DNA from: CADEDH01 sp039029735
Lineage (GTDB): Bacteria; Actinomycetota; Acidimicrobiia; Acidimicrobiales; SZUA-35
Assembly (NCBI GenBank): GCA_039029735.1
Contig: JBCCFL010000005.1
Coordinates: forward strand, 124,001-188,000
Direction: 5' to 3'
DNA length: 64,000 bases
Below the pieces are notes generated by a model. It made no database searches. It saw only the letters and a list, made by a program, of their open reading frames with translations, and was not told the origin of the DNA. Below, one piece after another: positions 24,515 through 32,468 of the stretch. The number at the start of each line of letters is the position of its first letter. Position 1 is the first letter of the stretch. Position numbers and translations under genes: made by a program.

Positions 24515-26212
24515 ATGAACGGCCGCTGCGAAAACGACAGAACCGATCTCGCCGTCGACGTGTGCGAACGGTGCTACGGCGAGTACTGCGAACCGTGCCT
24601 GGTTCGCCCGAAGGGCCGCAAGCACCCAATGTGCCGCGAGTGCGCGCTCGCAGTCGCCGGAGTTCGGGGATCATCGCAGCGGGCCGAGCGCGGCTCGAAG
24701 CGTACGGTCAAGGAGCGGCGGGCGTCATTGCGCGAGCGCGTGGCGAAGGGCCTCGATCGATTCGAGTACTTCGACGAGCAACAGCCCAACGAGGAGCCGG
24801 CTCCCCCGGCAACACCCGAGCCTGACGATGGCCTCCTCGAGTTCGATCTGCCTCGCACAACCAACGACTTCATCGACGACGAGGTGCGCGACGCTGCGGC
24901 CGGCGCTGCGATGCGACCCGCATACGAGGACGACGACTACCTCGACGATCTCCATGGCCGCGATGGTCTCGACAGACTCGACGACGAGGACGACGAGCCG
25001 TTCAGCCAGCACCTCACGCCACGGCGCGACCTTCGTGAGCCGGTTCCGATTCCGCCTCGACGCACCCCGGTGGTCGATGCCGATCCCGACCCCACGGTGC
25101 CCTCCGCGCTGCTACAGCCGCCGATGATCACCGAGATGCCAGCGGTGGCGCGCCTGGCTGAGCTGCGCGAGGCCGAGACCACGCCGTCGGACCCTCTCGC
25201 CCAGCTGATGGGGCTCGAATCCGGCGACGACGCACTCGGCGCCCCAGCAGACACTGAGTTCGACACCGCAGTGGACGAGGAGCCAGGAGCGCCCGTGGCT
25301 GTGCCCGAGGCCGATGGCTACGAGTCGCCCTGGCCGGAGCTGGCCGACGAATCCGATGCCTTGCACGGTGCAACGCCCCACGAGTGGACACCGCCCGTGG
25401 TGGCCTTCACCGCATCCGAGCCGACTGCGTCACCACCTCCTCCACCTCCACCTCCACCTCCACCTGCACCTGCGCCCGGTGCGACACCGCCGGTGGCGAC
25501 GGTGCCTCCGCCTTCGCCGCCAGCTTCGCCTGGTGCTGTTGTCCCGCCTCCATCGCCGCCCGTGCCTGACGCACCCTCAGCACCGGTGCCACCGCCGCCA
25601 CCCTCCGCGCTCGACGCGGCGGCCCCTCGCTCGGCGCCACCTCCTCCGGCCCCTGAGGTGAAACCTCCGGTCACTGCGACGGCCGCTGAGCTGGAACCCT
25701 CACCGATCACGGCAGCGGCAGCCACGTCGGAGCCCACCCCGGTGCTGCGGCCCGGCGTTCCGGCTCCGAACCGACTGAGCCGGCCAGAACCGACGATCGA
25801 TGAGCTCGAGGACATCCCCGATCCCACCGTCCCCCCTCGGCGGCGACGCGCCGACAATCCAGACGAGCCGACGATGACGGCCCCCATGATCGGAGACGTG
25901 CGGGTGATCAACGGCCGCCGTGCCTCGGACAACACCGATACCTCGATGCGGATCCCGGGGCACCGGATTCCGCCGACGACGCCTCAGCAGGTGAAGAACG
26001 CCATCGAGGCCTTCGACGCCGCCCGACCGGCGCCAGCAACGGCAGTGACCCGGTCGACCGAGATCGTCCCACCGCCAGCTGAGGCCGCCCCGGGCGCGCC
26101 GGCAGCGCTGGCAAGCCGCCCGCCGTCAGAGGCAATGACACACGCCGACCTCGGCGACAACGGCGAGTACGACACCGACGGGAACTGGATCCCACCTGCG
26201 CTCCGGCCCTGA
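24515..26212 (+). CDS. Zinc-finger (B-box-like) protein with long proline-rich region, unknown function
   Basis: Protein of 565 aa. The N-terminal ~45 residues have a cysteine pattern of the B-box type (C-x-N, CERCYGEYCEPC, HPMCREC) seen in actinobacterial membrane or scaffold proteins. A basic region follows (TVKERRASLRERVAKGL), then an acidic stretch, a long Pro/Ala/Val-rich region with an uninterrupted run of prolines at about residues 308-320, and a polar C-terminus. No membrane segment or enzyme domain is visible. GAGG before ATG 24515 supports that start over ATG 24482. Possibly a scaffold binding other proteins through the proline stretch; that is inference. Confidence 0.7.
   Translation: MNGRCENDRTDLAVDVCERCYGEYCEPCLVRPKGRKHPMCRECALAVAGVRGSSQRAERGSKRTVKERRASLRERVAKGLDRFEYFDEQQPNEEPAPPATPEPDDGLLEFDLPRTTNDFIDDEVRDAAAGAAMRPAYEDDDYLDDLHGRDGLDRLDDEDDEPFSQHLTPRRDLREPVPIPPRRTPVVDADPDPTVPSALLQPPMITEMPAVARLAELREAETTPSDPLAQLMGLESGDDALGAPADTEFDTAVDEEPGAPVAVPEADGYESPWPELADESDALHGATPHEWTPPVVAFTASEPTASPPPPPPPPPPPAPAPGATPPVATVPPPSPPASPGAVVPPPSPPVPDAPSAPVPPPPPSALDAAAPRSAPPPPAPEVKPPVTATAAELEPSPITAAAATSEPTPVLRPGVPAPNRLSRPEPTIDELEDIPDPTVPPRRRRADNPDEPTMTAPMIGDVRVINGRRASDNTDTSMRIPGHRIPPTTPQQVKNAIEAFDAARPAPATAVTRSTEIVPPPAEAAPGAPAALASRPPSEAMTHADLGDNGEYDTDGNWIPPALRP
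25432..25463 (+). repeat. CACCTC tandem repeat inside the proline-rich coding region
   Basis: Consecutive CACCTC hexanucleotide units, each coding Pro-Pro, at the proline run of the zinc-finger protein. Such short in-frame repeats change number readily by slippage, so the length of the run may vary between strains. Confidence 0.6.
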
Positions 26213-26229
26213 CGGGCCTGCGCCTCGAC

Positions 26230-27510
26230 TCAGGCCCGGAAGTGCAGGAACTGGTCCCGACCGGGACCAGTCGACACGAGTGTGATCGGTACGCCGACCT
26301 GCTCTTCGAGGAGCTCGAGATAGGCCGTTGCGGCCGCTGGTAGGTCCGACGGTTGCGTGGCTTCGGTGAGATCGGTCTTCCAACCGGGCAGCTCTTCGTA
26401 GACGGGCACGGCCTTGTGCACGTCGGACTGGTGATACGGCAGGCGGTCCACCCGCTGGCCGTCGATCTCGTAGGCCACGCACACCTTCACCCGGTCGAGC
26501 GAGTCGAGCACGTCGAGCTTGGTGATGGCGAGCTCGGTCAGGCTGTTCACCCGCGCCGCGTGACGCAGCATCACGGCGTCGAACCAGCCCGGTCGACGGC
26601 GACGACCGGTGTTGGTGCCGTACTCGCGGCCGACGTCCACCATCGTGTCGCCGTCCTCGTCGAACAGTTCGGTGGGGAACGGGCCAGCACCCACGCGGGT
26701 GACGTAGGCCTTGGCGATACCCACGATGCGATCGATGTGCTTGGGGCCCACGCCAGCACCGGCGCAGGCGCCACCGGCGGTGGGGTTGCTCGACGTGACG
26801 AAGGGGTAGGTGCCGTGGTCGAGGTCGAGGAAGGTGGCCTGGGCGCCCTCGAACAACACGTGCTGATCGCTCTCGAGCGCGGAGTGCACGAGATCCACCG
26901 TGTCGGCGATGTGTGGCTCGATCTTGGCCAGGCACTCGTCGAGCACCCGATCCGCCAGGGCGTCGGGATCGACGGGCAGCCGGTTGAAGACCTTGGTGAG
27001 CACCTTGTTGGTGTGGGCGAGCGCCGCTTCGAGCTTCTGGCGGAAGATCGACTCATCGAGCATGTCCTGCACGCGGATACCGACCCGCATCGACTTGTCG
27101 GCATAGGCCGGGCCGATGCCGCGCTTGGTGGTGCCGAGCTTGGCCTTGCCGAGGTGGCGCTCGTGGAGCGCGTCGAGCTGCTGATGGTACGGCAGGATCA
27201 GGTGGGCATTGCCCGAAACCTTGATCTTGGTCGTGTCGATCCCGCGAGAGGAGAGCATCTCCATCTCGGTGAGCAGCACGAACGGGTCGACCACCACGCC
27301 GTTGCCGATCACGGGAACGATGTGGTCGTAGAGCACGCCGCTGGGTACCAGCTGAAGCGCGAACGTCTCACCGTCGACAACCAGGGTGTGGCCGGCGTTG
27401 TGGCCGCCCTGGTAGCGAACGACCATCGACATCTCCTTGGCCAAGAGGTCGGTGAACTTCCCCTTGCCCTCGTCGCCCCACTGGGTTCCAACCACGATTG
27501 TCGCAGGCAC
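26230..27510 (-). CDS. purA: Adenylosuccinate synthase
   Basis: GTP-dependent conversion of IMP and aspartate to adenylosuccinate; 426 aa. It starts at GTG 27510 (VPATIVVGTQWGDEGKGK), where the GTP-binding loop GDEGKGK and the catalytic His in GGHNAGHTLVV are at the expected positions. Further motifs are GIGPAYADK, LFEGAQATFLDLDHGTYPFVTSSN and the C-terminal STGPGRDQ. The gene precedes a divergent CoA-transferase gene by about 120 bases. Confidence 0.96.
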   Translation of the reverse strand: MPATIVVGTQWGDEGKGKFTDLLAKEMSMVVRYQGGHNAGHTLVVDGETFALQLVPSGVLYDHIVPVIGNGVVVDPFVLLTEMEMLSSRGIDTTKIKVSGNAHLILPYHQQLDALHERHLGKAKLGTTKRGIGPAYADKSMRVGIRVQDMLDESIFRQKLEAALAHTNKVLTKVFNRLPVDPDALADRVLDECLAKIEPHIADTVDLVHSALESDQHVLFEGAQATFLDLDHGTYPFVTSSNPTAGGACAGAGVGPKHIDRIVGIAKAYVTRVGAGPFPTELFDEDGDTMVDVGREYGTNTGRRRRPGWFDAVMLRHAARVNSLTELAITKLDVLDSLDRVKVCVAYEIDGQRVDRLPYHQSDVHKAVPVYEELPGWKTDLTEATQPSDLPAAATAYLELLEEQVGVPITLVSTGPGRDQFLHFRA

Positions 27511-27629
27511 CGTGCAATGGTAGCGGTCACCTGGGCGTATACCGGTTGGCGGGGCGGTGGTGCCAAATGGCCCCGGCGGGCCACCGGCCGTAAGGTTTGC
27601 AGCCACCGTCACCAAGGGGGATCTGCACC

Positions 27630-28823
27630 ATGGGACCGATGAACGGCGTGAAGGTCGTGGAGCTGGGGCTCTGGATCGCTGGTCCGTCGTGTGGTGGCAT
27701 CCTCGCCGATTGGGGCGCCGACGTGGTGAAGGTGGAGCCCCTGGCCGGCGACCCGTTCCGCGGCCTCGACTGGCTCTTTCCCGACAGCATGAACCCGCCG
27801 TTCGAGCTCGACAATCGAGGCAAGCGAAGCGCATGCGTCGACATCTCCACCGAGGCGGGCGTGTCGATCGTGCATGATCTGCTGGCCGAGGCCGACGTGT
27901 TCGTCACCAACTACCGGGCCGGCGGGCTCGAACGGGCGGGCCTCGCCTATGAGCAGCTCGCCGAGCGCTATCCGCGGCTCGTCTACGCCCATGTGAGCGG
28001 CTACGGCCGGTCGGGCGACGAGCGCGACCGGGCCGCCTACGACGTTGGTGCCTTCTACTCCCGCGGTGGCATCGGTTCGGCCCTGACGCCCGAGGGCAAC
28101 GACATCCCCTATCCCCGCGGCGGAATGGGCGACCACATGACGGGGCTCGCGGCGGCCGGGGGCGTCGCGGCCGCCCTCTACAGCCGGTCCCAGAGTGGCG
28201 AGGGTCAGCTCGTCGCAACGTCGCTCCTGCGGCTCGGTGCCTACATGCACGGGTGGGATCACAACGTGACCGCACGAACCGGAGCCGACACCGAACCCTG
28301 GACTCGCTCCTCACCCCCGAATCCGCTGATCAACGGCTACCGCTGCAGCGACGGCCGCTGGGTGTGGCTGCTGGGCATGGAAGCTGATCGCCACTGGCCC
28401 AACGTGGTGCAGGCGCTCGACCTGGTGCACCTCGAACACGACCCTCGCTTCGACTCCATCGAAGCCCGCCGCGACAATGCGGCCGAGTTGGTGGCGCTGA
28501 TGGACGAGGCGCTGGCCACCCGCTCACGTGAGGAGTGGGCCCCGATCCTCGACCACCACGACGTGTGGTGGGCCCGGGTGCAGTCGACGCTCGACCTGCG
28601 CAGTGACCCCCAGGCCCGCCATGCCGGCTGCTACGTGGAGGCACCCGTTGCGGATGGCACCACGGCCGAGATGGTGGCCACCCCGGTCGACTTCGGCACC
28701 ACCACGTGGGTGGTTCGCGAGCCGCCGCCCGAGCTGGGCCAACACACCGAGCTGGTCCTGATGGAGCTGGGCAAGGACTGGGACGAGATCGACGCCCTCA
28801 GGGCGGCGGGGGCCATTCCCTAG
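27630..28823 (+). CDS. CaiB/BaiF family CoA-transferase
   Basis: Family III CoA-transferase of 397 aa, moving CoA between an acyl-CoA and a free acid. The N-terminal block VKVVELGLWIAGPSCGGILADWGADVVKVEP is typical, and the catalytic Asp appears intact in AAYDVGAFYSRGG at the expected position after SGYGRSG. ATG 27630 has AAGGGGGA at good distance. The substrate cannot be told; no acyl-CoA genes adjoin. The stop overlaps the convergent serine hydrolase gene by 4 bases. Confidence 0.88.
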   Translation: MGPMNGVKVVELGLWIAGPSCGGILADWGADVVKVEPLAGDPFRGLDWLFPDSMNPPFELDNRGKRSACVDISTEAGVSIVHDLLAEADVFVTNYRAGGLERAGLAYEQLAERYPRLVYAHVSGYGRSGDERDRAAYDVGAFYSRGGIGSALTPEGNDIPYPRGGMGDHMTGLAAAGGVAAALYSRSQSGEGQLVATSLLRLGAYMHGWDHNVTARTGADTEPWTRSSPPNPLINGYRCSDGRWVWLLGMEADRHWPNVVQALDLVHLEHDPRFDSIEARRDNAAELVALMDEALATRSREEWAPILDHHDVWWARVQSTLDLRSDPQARHAGCYVEAPVADGTTAEMVATPVDFGTTTWVVREPPPELGQHTELVLMELGKDWDEIDALRAAGAIP

Positions 28824-30016
28824 CCGTGATCGGAGCGATCGAGCGCCCAACCCAGAGCGTCTCGTAGGGCCTGCTCGCGGGGATCGGTTGGCAGTGAGTA
28901 GCCGGCGCGGTTCATGACGTAGGCGTAGCCGGTGCCGGAATCGGGGTCGGCGTAGGCGAACGAGCCGCCGGAACCGGTGTGCCCGTAGGCCCGAGGTGAA
29001 GAGCCGAATGGGAGAAGGGGGAAGGGCTTCATGAAGCCGAAGCGGAAGGCGCTCTCAATGCCGAACACCTGGTCGACGGCTGCCGTCTTGGGCCGTTCGA
29101 GTTCATCCAAGGTGGCGCGGCCCACACCGAGGCGGGCACCCCCAGCGGCCAGGTCGCCGTACACCCGGGCCAGAGCGCGGGCCGTTCCGGTGCCGTTGAC
29201 CGAGGGGAGTTCGAGTTCGAGGTATCTCGGATCGTTGAGATCCGAGAGCCGGCGGCCAGGTAAACCACTCGTGAACGCCTTGGAGATGAGGCTGCCTGGC
29301 GTCATGAACCGCCGCAGGAGCGGCCACGGTGTTTGGTGGGCGTGCAACGCCTGCATCAAGATCCCGCCGCCGACGATCGGTGCCAGTCGGTCGGCGTCGA
29401 CGTTGCCGGGGAGACCGATGTAGAACTCAACGCCAAGAGGGCCAGCCACCTCGTCGGCGAAGAACTGGCCGATGGTTCGACCGTGAGGATCGACGCGCCG
29501 CAGGAGCTGGCTCTCGTACCAGCCGAGCGTCCAGGCGTGGTATCCCCATGCCGTGCCGGGTTCCCAGTTCGGTGCCTGAGCAGCCAACACGTCGCCCAGC
29601 CGATCGTGGTCGGCCACGGTCTCGATGTCGAGCGGGCGGACGTCGAGGGCGGCGAGGCCGGCCTCGTGGTCGAGGAGCTGGCGGACGCTGACGGCCTCCT
29701 TTCCTGCCTGGGCGAACTCGGGCCAGTAGCGGGCGACAGGAGCGGCGGGGTCGAACAGACCGCGGCTGTGGGCCACGGCCATGGCGGCTGCCGCCATCCC
29801 CTTGGTGGTGGAGAAGACGGTCACCAGCGTGTCGCGCTCCCAGGCGCTGGTGCGGGCCTGGTCGCGGTGTCCACCCCAGAGATCGACCACCAGCTCGCCG
29901 TCACACACCACGGCCACGGCGGCGCCAAGCTCTCTGCGCTCGGCGAGGTTCCGTCGGAACTCGTCAGCGACTGCGCCGTAGCCGTCGGCGACCTTGCCAT
30001 CGATGGGCGTGTCCAT
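28820..30016 (-). CDS. Serine hydrolase of the beta-lactamase/EstB family
   Basis: Class C beta-lactamase-fold protein of 398 aa; members act as esterases or peptidases more often than as lactamases. The nucleophile motif STTK (in FSTTKGMAAAAMAVA) and a C-terminal HTGSGGS box replacing KTG are seen. The middle motif is less clear, with a Tyr in WGYHAWTLGWYE as candidate. No signal peptide, so cytoplasmic. GGGAGGG precedes the ATG. It follows the P450 gene by 18 bases on the same strand and may be the last gene of the signalling operon. Confidence 0.85.
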   Translation of the reverse strand: MDTPIDGKVADGYGAVADEFRRNLAERRELGAAVAVVCDGELVVDLWGGHRDQARTSAWERDTLVTVFSTTKGMAAAAMAVAHSRGLFDPAAPVARYWPEFAQAGKEAVSVRQLLDHEAGLAALDVRPLDIETVADHDRLGDVLAAQAPNWEPGTAWGYHAWTLGWYESQLLRRVDPHGRTIGQFFADEVAGPLGVEFYIGLPGNVDADRLAPIVGGGILMQALHAHQTPWPLLRRFMTPGSLISKAFTSGLPGRRLSDLNDPRYLELELPSVNGTGTARALARVYGDLAAGGARLGVGRATLDELERPKTAAVDQVFGIESAFRFGFMKPFPLLPFGSSPRAYGHTGSGGSFAYADPDSGTGYAYVMNRAGYSLPTDPREQALRDALGWALDRSDHG

Positions 30017-30034
30017 GCGGTGCCCTCCCGTGGG

Positions 30035-31405
30035 CTAGGTCGGGGTGCCTTCCCGGACTGACACGGTCATCGGCACCCCGCCGCGAGGGCGGTTGACCAC
30101 CATGCCAACGGGCCCGGGCTTGTGGCCGGTGGGCGGCGCGATGTCGATCTGTTGCATCAACCGGGCAATGATCAGGGTGAGCTCCATCTGGGCCAGCATG
30201 AACCCGATGCAGTTGCGGCGCCCGCCGCCGAAGGGCACCCAGGCGGCGTTGGCAATGGCGTGCTGCGTGTCGTCGAGGGCGAGGAAGCGGTCGGGATCGA
30301 AGCGCAGCGGATCCGGCCAGGCGTCGGGATCTCGACCGGCGAGGTGGGCCGACCACAGGATGAGCGTTCCGGCGCGGATCCGATGCCCGCCAACCACGAG
30401 GTCGGCCACGGCCTCCCGTGGGCTCAACACGCCGGCCGGGTGAAGGCGCACGGTTTCGCGCATCGTGCGGTTGGCGAGGTCGAGGGCGTTGAGCGTCGCA
30501 TGGTCATGAGGGTGTGAGCCCGCCCGAGCTCCGAGGGGCCCGAACACCGAGTCGGCCTCCGCTCGAAGACGATCGGCCAGCCCCGGGGTGAGCGCAACGC
30601 ACCACAACATCCAGGCCAGGGATGCCGCTGTGGTGTCATAGCCGGCGCCGACCAGGGTCACGACCTGATCCCGGATCTCGCCGTCGGTCAGCTCTCCTTC
30701 GGCCACGAGCACGCTCAGCACGTTGTCGGGGTCGTCGGTGATGGTGGCCCGATGGTGGGCGATCTCGGCGTCGATGATCGCATCGAGTGCCCGGCGGTCG
30801 GCTCGCACCCGGGCCCGGGCGGTGAACGGGAAGGGGTGAGGTACCTGGCGCATCGCCGGGCGTTCGAGGTAGTCCTGCGGTCGCTGGAACAGGGCTCCCA
30901 GTTCGGCCGACCTGGCCGCCATGCGATCGCCGAAGAAGGCCCGGGTGACGATGTCGAGGATGAGCGAACGGCCAACCGGGTAGAGGTCGATCGTTTCGCC
31001 ACTGCGACCGGCCAGACGCGCCACGGCGGCGTCGACCTGGTCGACGATCATCGGGATCCACCGGTTGAGCCGGCGCCGGCTGAACGCGCTCTGAACCGAA
31101 GACCGACGGCGGTGATGATCCTCGCCATCCGACACGATCATCGAGCCCGGTCCGACCACGAACCCGAGCACGTTGAAGGCGTGGTTCCAGCGGAAGGCGT
31201 CGAGCGGTTGGTCGAAGAGTTCGCGGATCTCACCGGGGCCGCCGACGATTGCCATTCGCCCTGGCCCGGCCCCCATCTCCACCACCGGGCCGTAGTTGGC
31301 ATACACGTGGTCGAGCACCGGAGCGGGATTGGAGAACATGCGACGCATCAACGAGAGCTGCTCACCGAGCGGCGGCCGAGGTGGGGCGGTGATCGTGGCG
31401 GTCAC
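30035..31405 (-). CDS. Cytochrome P450
   Basis: Heme-thiolate monooxygenase, about 456 aa, cytoplasmic. I-helix motif GAGYDTTAASLAW with the oxygen-activating Thr pair, ExxR in TMRETVRLHPAG, and the heme loop FGGGRRNCIGFMLAQ with the Cys ligand are all intact. The start is taken as GTG 31405, which overlaps the receiver-protein stop (GTGA); ATG 31420 is the alternative. It is embedded at the end of a kinase/response-regulator operon, with no ferredoxin or reductase nearby. It may make or remove the signal sensed by the kinases; this is inference. Confidence 0.93.
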   Translation of the reverse strand: MTATITAPPRPPLGEQLSLMRRMFSNPAPVLDHVYANYGPVVEMGAGPGRMAIVGGPGEIRELFDQPLDAFRWNHAFNVLGFVVGPGSMIVSDGEDHHRRRSSVQSAFSRRRLNRWIPMIVDQVDAAVARLAGRSGETIDLYPVGRSLILDIVTRAFFGDRMAARSAELGALFQRPQDYLERPAMRQVPHPFPFTARARVRADRRALDAIIDAEIAHHRATITDDPDNVLSVLVAEGELTDGEIRDQVVTLVGAGYDTTAASLAWMLWCVALTPGLADRLRAEADSVFGPLGARAGSHPHDHATLNALDLANRTMRETVRLHPAGVLSPREAVADLVVGGHRIRAGTLILWSAHLAGRDPDAWPDPLRFDPDRFLALDDTQHAIANAAWVPFGGGRRNCIGFMLAQMELTLIIARLMQQIDIAPPTGHKPGPVGMVVNRPRGGVPMTVSVREGTPT

Positions 31406-31794
31406 GAGCGCTGCCCCCATGCTGCAGCCAGGGCGTCAGGAGACAGCTCGGCCTTGGGGATGAAGGCAACGGCTCCGGCGTCGGCGGCCCGGTCGGCGAC
31501 ATCGGTGGCCGAATGGGTGGAGAACACGATCACGGTGGTTGGATGCTCGGCCACGATGCGACGGGTGGCCTCGATGCCGTCGATGCCCGGCAGGTTCACG
31601 TCCATCAGCACGAGGTCGGGATGCAGTTCGTCGGCGAGCGTCACCCCCTCCTCTCCGGTCTCGGCCATACCGGCGAGCTCGAAGCCGTCGCTGAGCTCGA
31701 TCACGAACCGGGCGGTATCGCGGTAGATCTCCTGATCGTCGACCACGAGCACCCGAACCAGGTCGGGCATGGGGGCGGCGGCGTTGGCGGCCAT
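31402..31794 (-). CDS. Stand-alone response regulator receiver (CheY-like)
   Basis: Receiver domain only, 130 aa. The acidic pair is in VLVVDDQEIYRD, the phospho-acceptor Asp in LVLMDVNLPGIDG, the Thr/Ser switch in VIVFSTHS and the Lys in FIPKAELS, so it looks fully competent. There is no output domain. It begins 2 bases after the LuxR-type regulator stop and overlaps the P450 start. It could carry phosphate between kinases and regulators or act as a sink. Confidence 0.9.
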   Translation of the reverse strand: MAANAAAPMPDLVRVLVVDDQEIYRDTARFVIELSDGFELAGMAETGEEGVTLADELHPDLVLMDVNLPGIDGIEATRRIVAEHPTTVIVFSTHSATDVADRAADAGAVAFIPKAELSPDALAAAWGQRS

Positions 31795-31796
31795 CG

Positions 31797-32468
31797 CTAT
31801 CGCTCCCCCAGCCAGGTGAGCACCGCCTGCACGCGGCGGTTGGTCGTGGGTTCTGGATGCAGGTCGAGCTTGGTGAAGATGGAGTTGATGTGCTTCTCGA
31901 TCGCCCGTTCCGAGAGCACGAGCGTGTCGGCGATGGCCGAGTTGCTCTTGCCCTCAGCGATCTCGGCGAGCACCTCACGCTCTCGAGGTGAGAGGCGATC
32001 GAGCGTGGTCTCCGCCCGGGAGGCCTGCCCGGTCACGAGGGCCTCCACCACCTTGGGATCGAGCATCGAGTTCCCACTGCGGACCCGGGCCACCGCCTGC
32101 TCCAGTTGGCCGACGTCGCCAACCCGTTCCTTGAGCAGGTAGGCCAGCCCCTCCGCCCCTTCCTCGAAGAGGCGCAGGGCGTAGTCCGACTCCACGTATT
32201 GGCTCAGCACCACCACGCCGATCTCGGGATGCTTGGCCCGAATGTGGCGGGCGGCCCGGATGCCCTCATCGGTCTGCGTTGGTGGCATGCGGATGTCGGT
32301 CACCACCACGTCGGGCTCACGCGCAGTCACCTCATCGATGAGTTCGTCGTAGCTCTCGGCGACGCCAACCAGATCCATCCCGGCGAAGGCCAATACGGCC
32401 TTCACCCCCTCGCGGGTGATGTAGCTGTCCTCGGCCAATACCACCCGAACGCTGCTCTCGTCGGTCAT
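31797..32468 (-). CDS. LuxR/NarL-type response regulator
   Basis: Protein of 223 aa with an N-terminal receiver (VVLAEDSYITREGVKAVLA; acceptor Asp in VVVTDIRMPPTQTDEG; Lys in AYLLKERVG) and a C-terminal LuxR HTH (LSPREREVLAEIAEGKSNSAIADTLVLSERAIEKHINSIFTKL). All key residues are present, so a working transcription factor is expected. The start overlaps the stop of the kinase-like gene at 32465. It is the best candidate to bind the shared palindromic elements at 38646-38661 and 42279-42294. Confidence 0.93.
   Translation of the reverse strand: MTDESSVRVVLAEDSYITREGVKAVLAFAGMDLVGVAESYDELIDEVTAREPDVVVTDIRMPPTQTDEGIRAARHIRAKHPEIGVVVLSQYVESDYALRLFEEGAEGLAYLLKERVGDVGQLEQAVARVRSGNSMLDPKVVEALVTGQASRAETTLDRLSPREREVLAEIAEGKSNSAIADTLVLSERAIEKHINSIFTKLDLHPEPTTNRRVQAVLTWLGER

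Noticed and set aside
25381..25660. Short tandem repeats considered as a CRISPR or minisatellite
   Set aside because: Units are 6 bases and in frame with a proline run; no spacers.
26353..27642. Long plus-strand frame opposite purA
   Set aside because: Fully antisense to a certain enzyme gene, with no ribosome site or domain.
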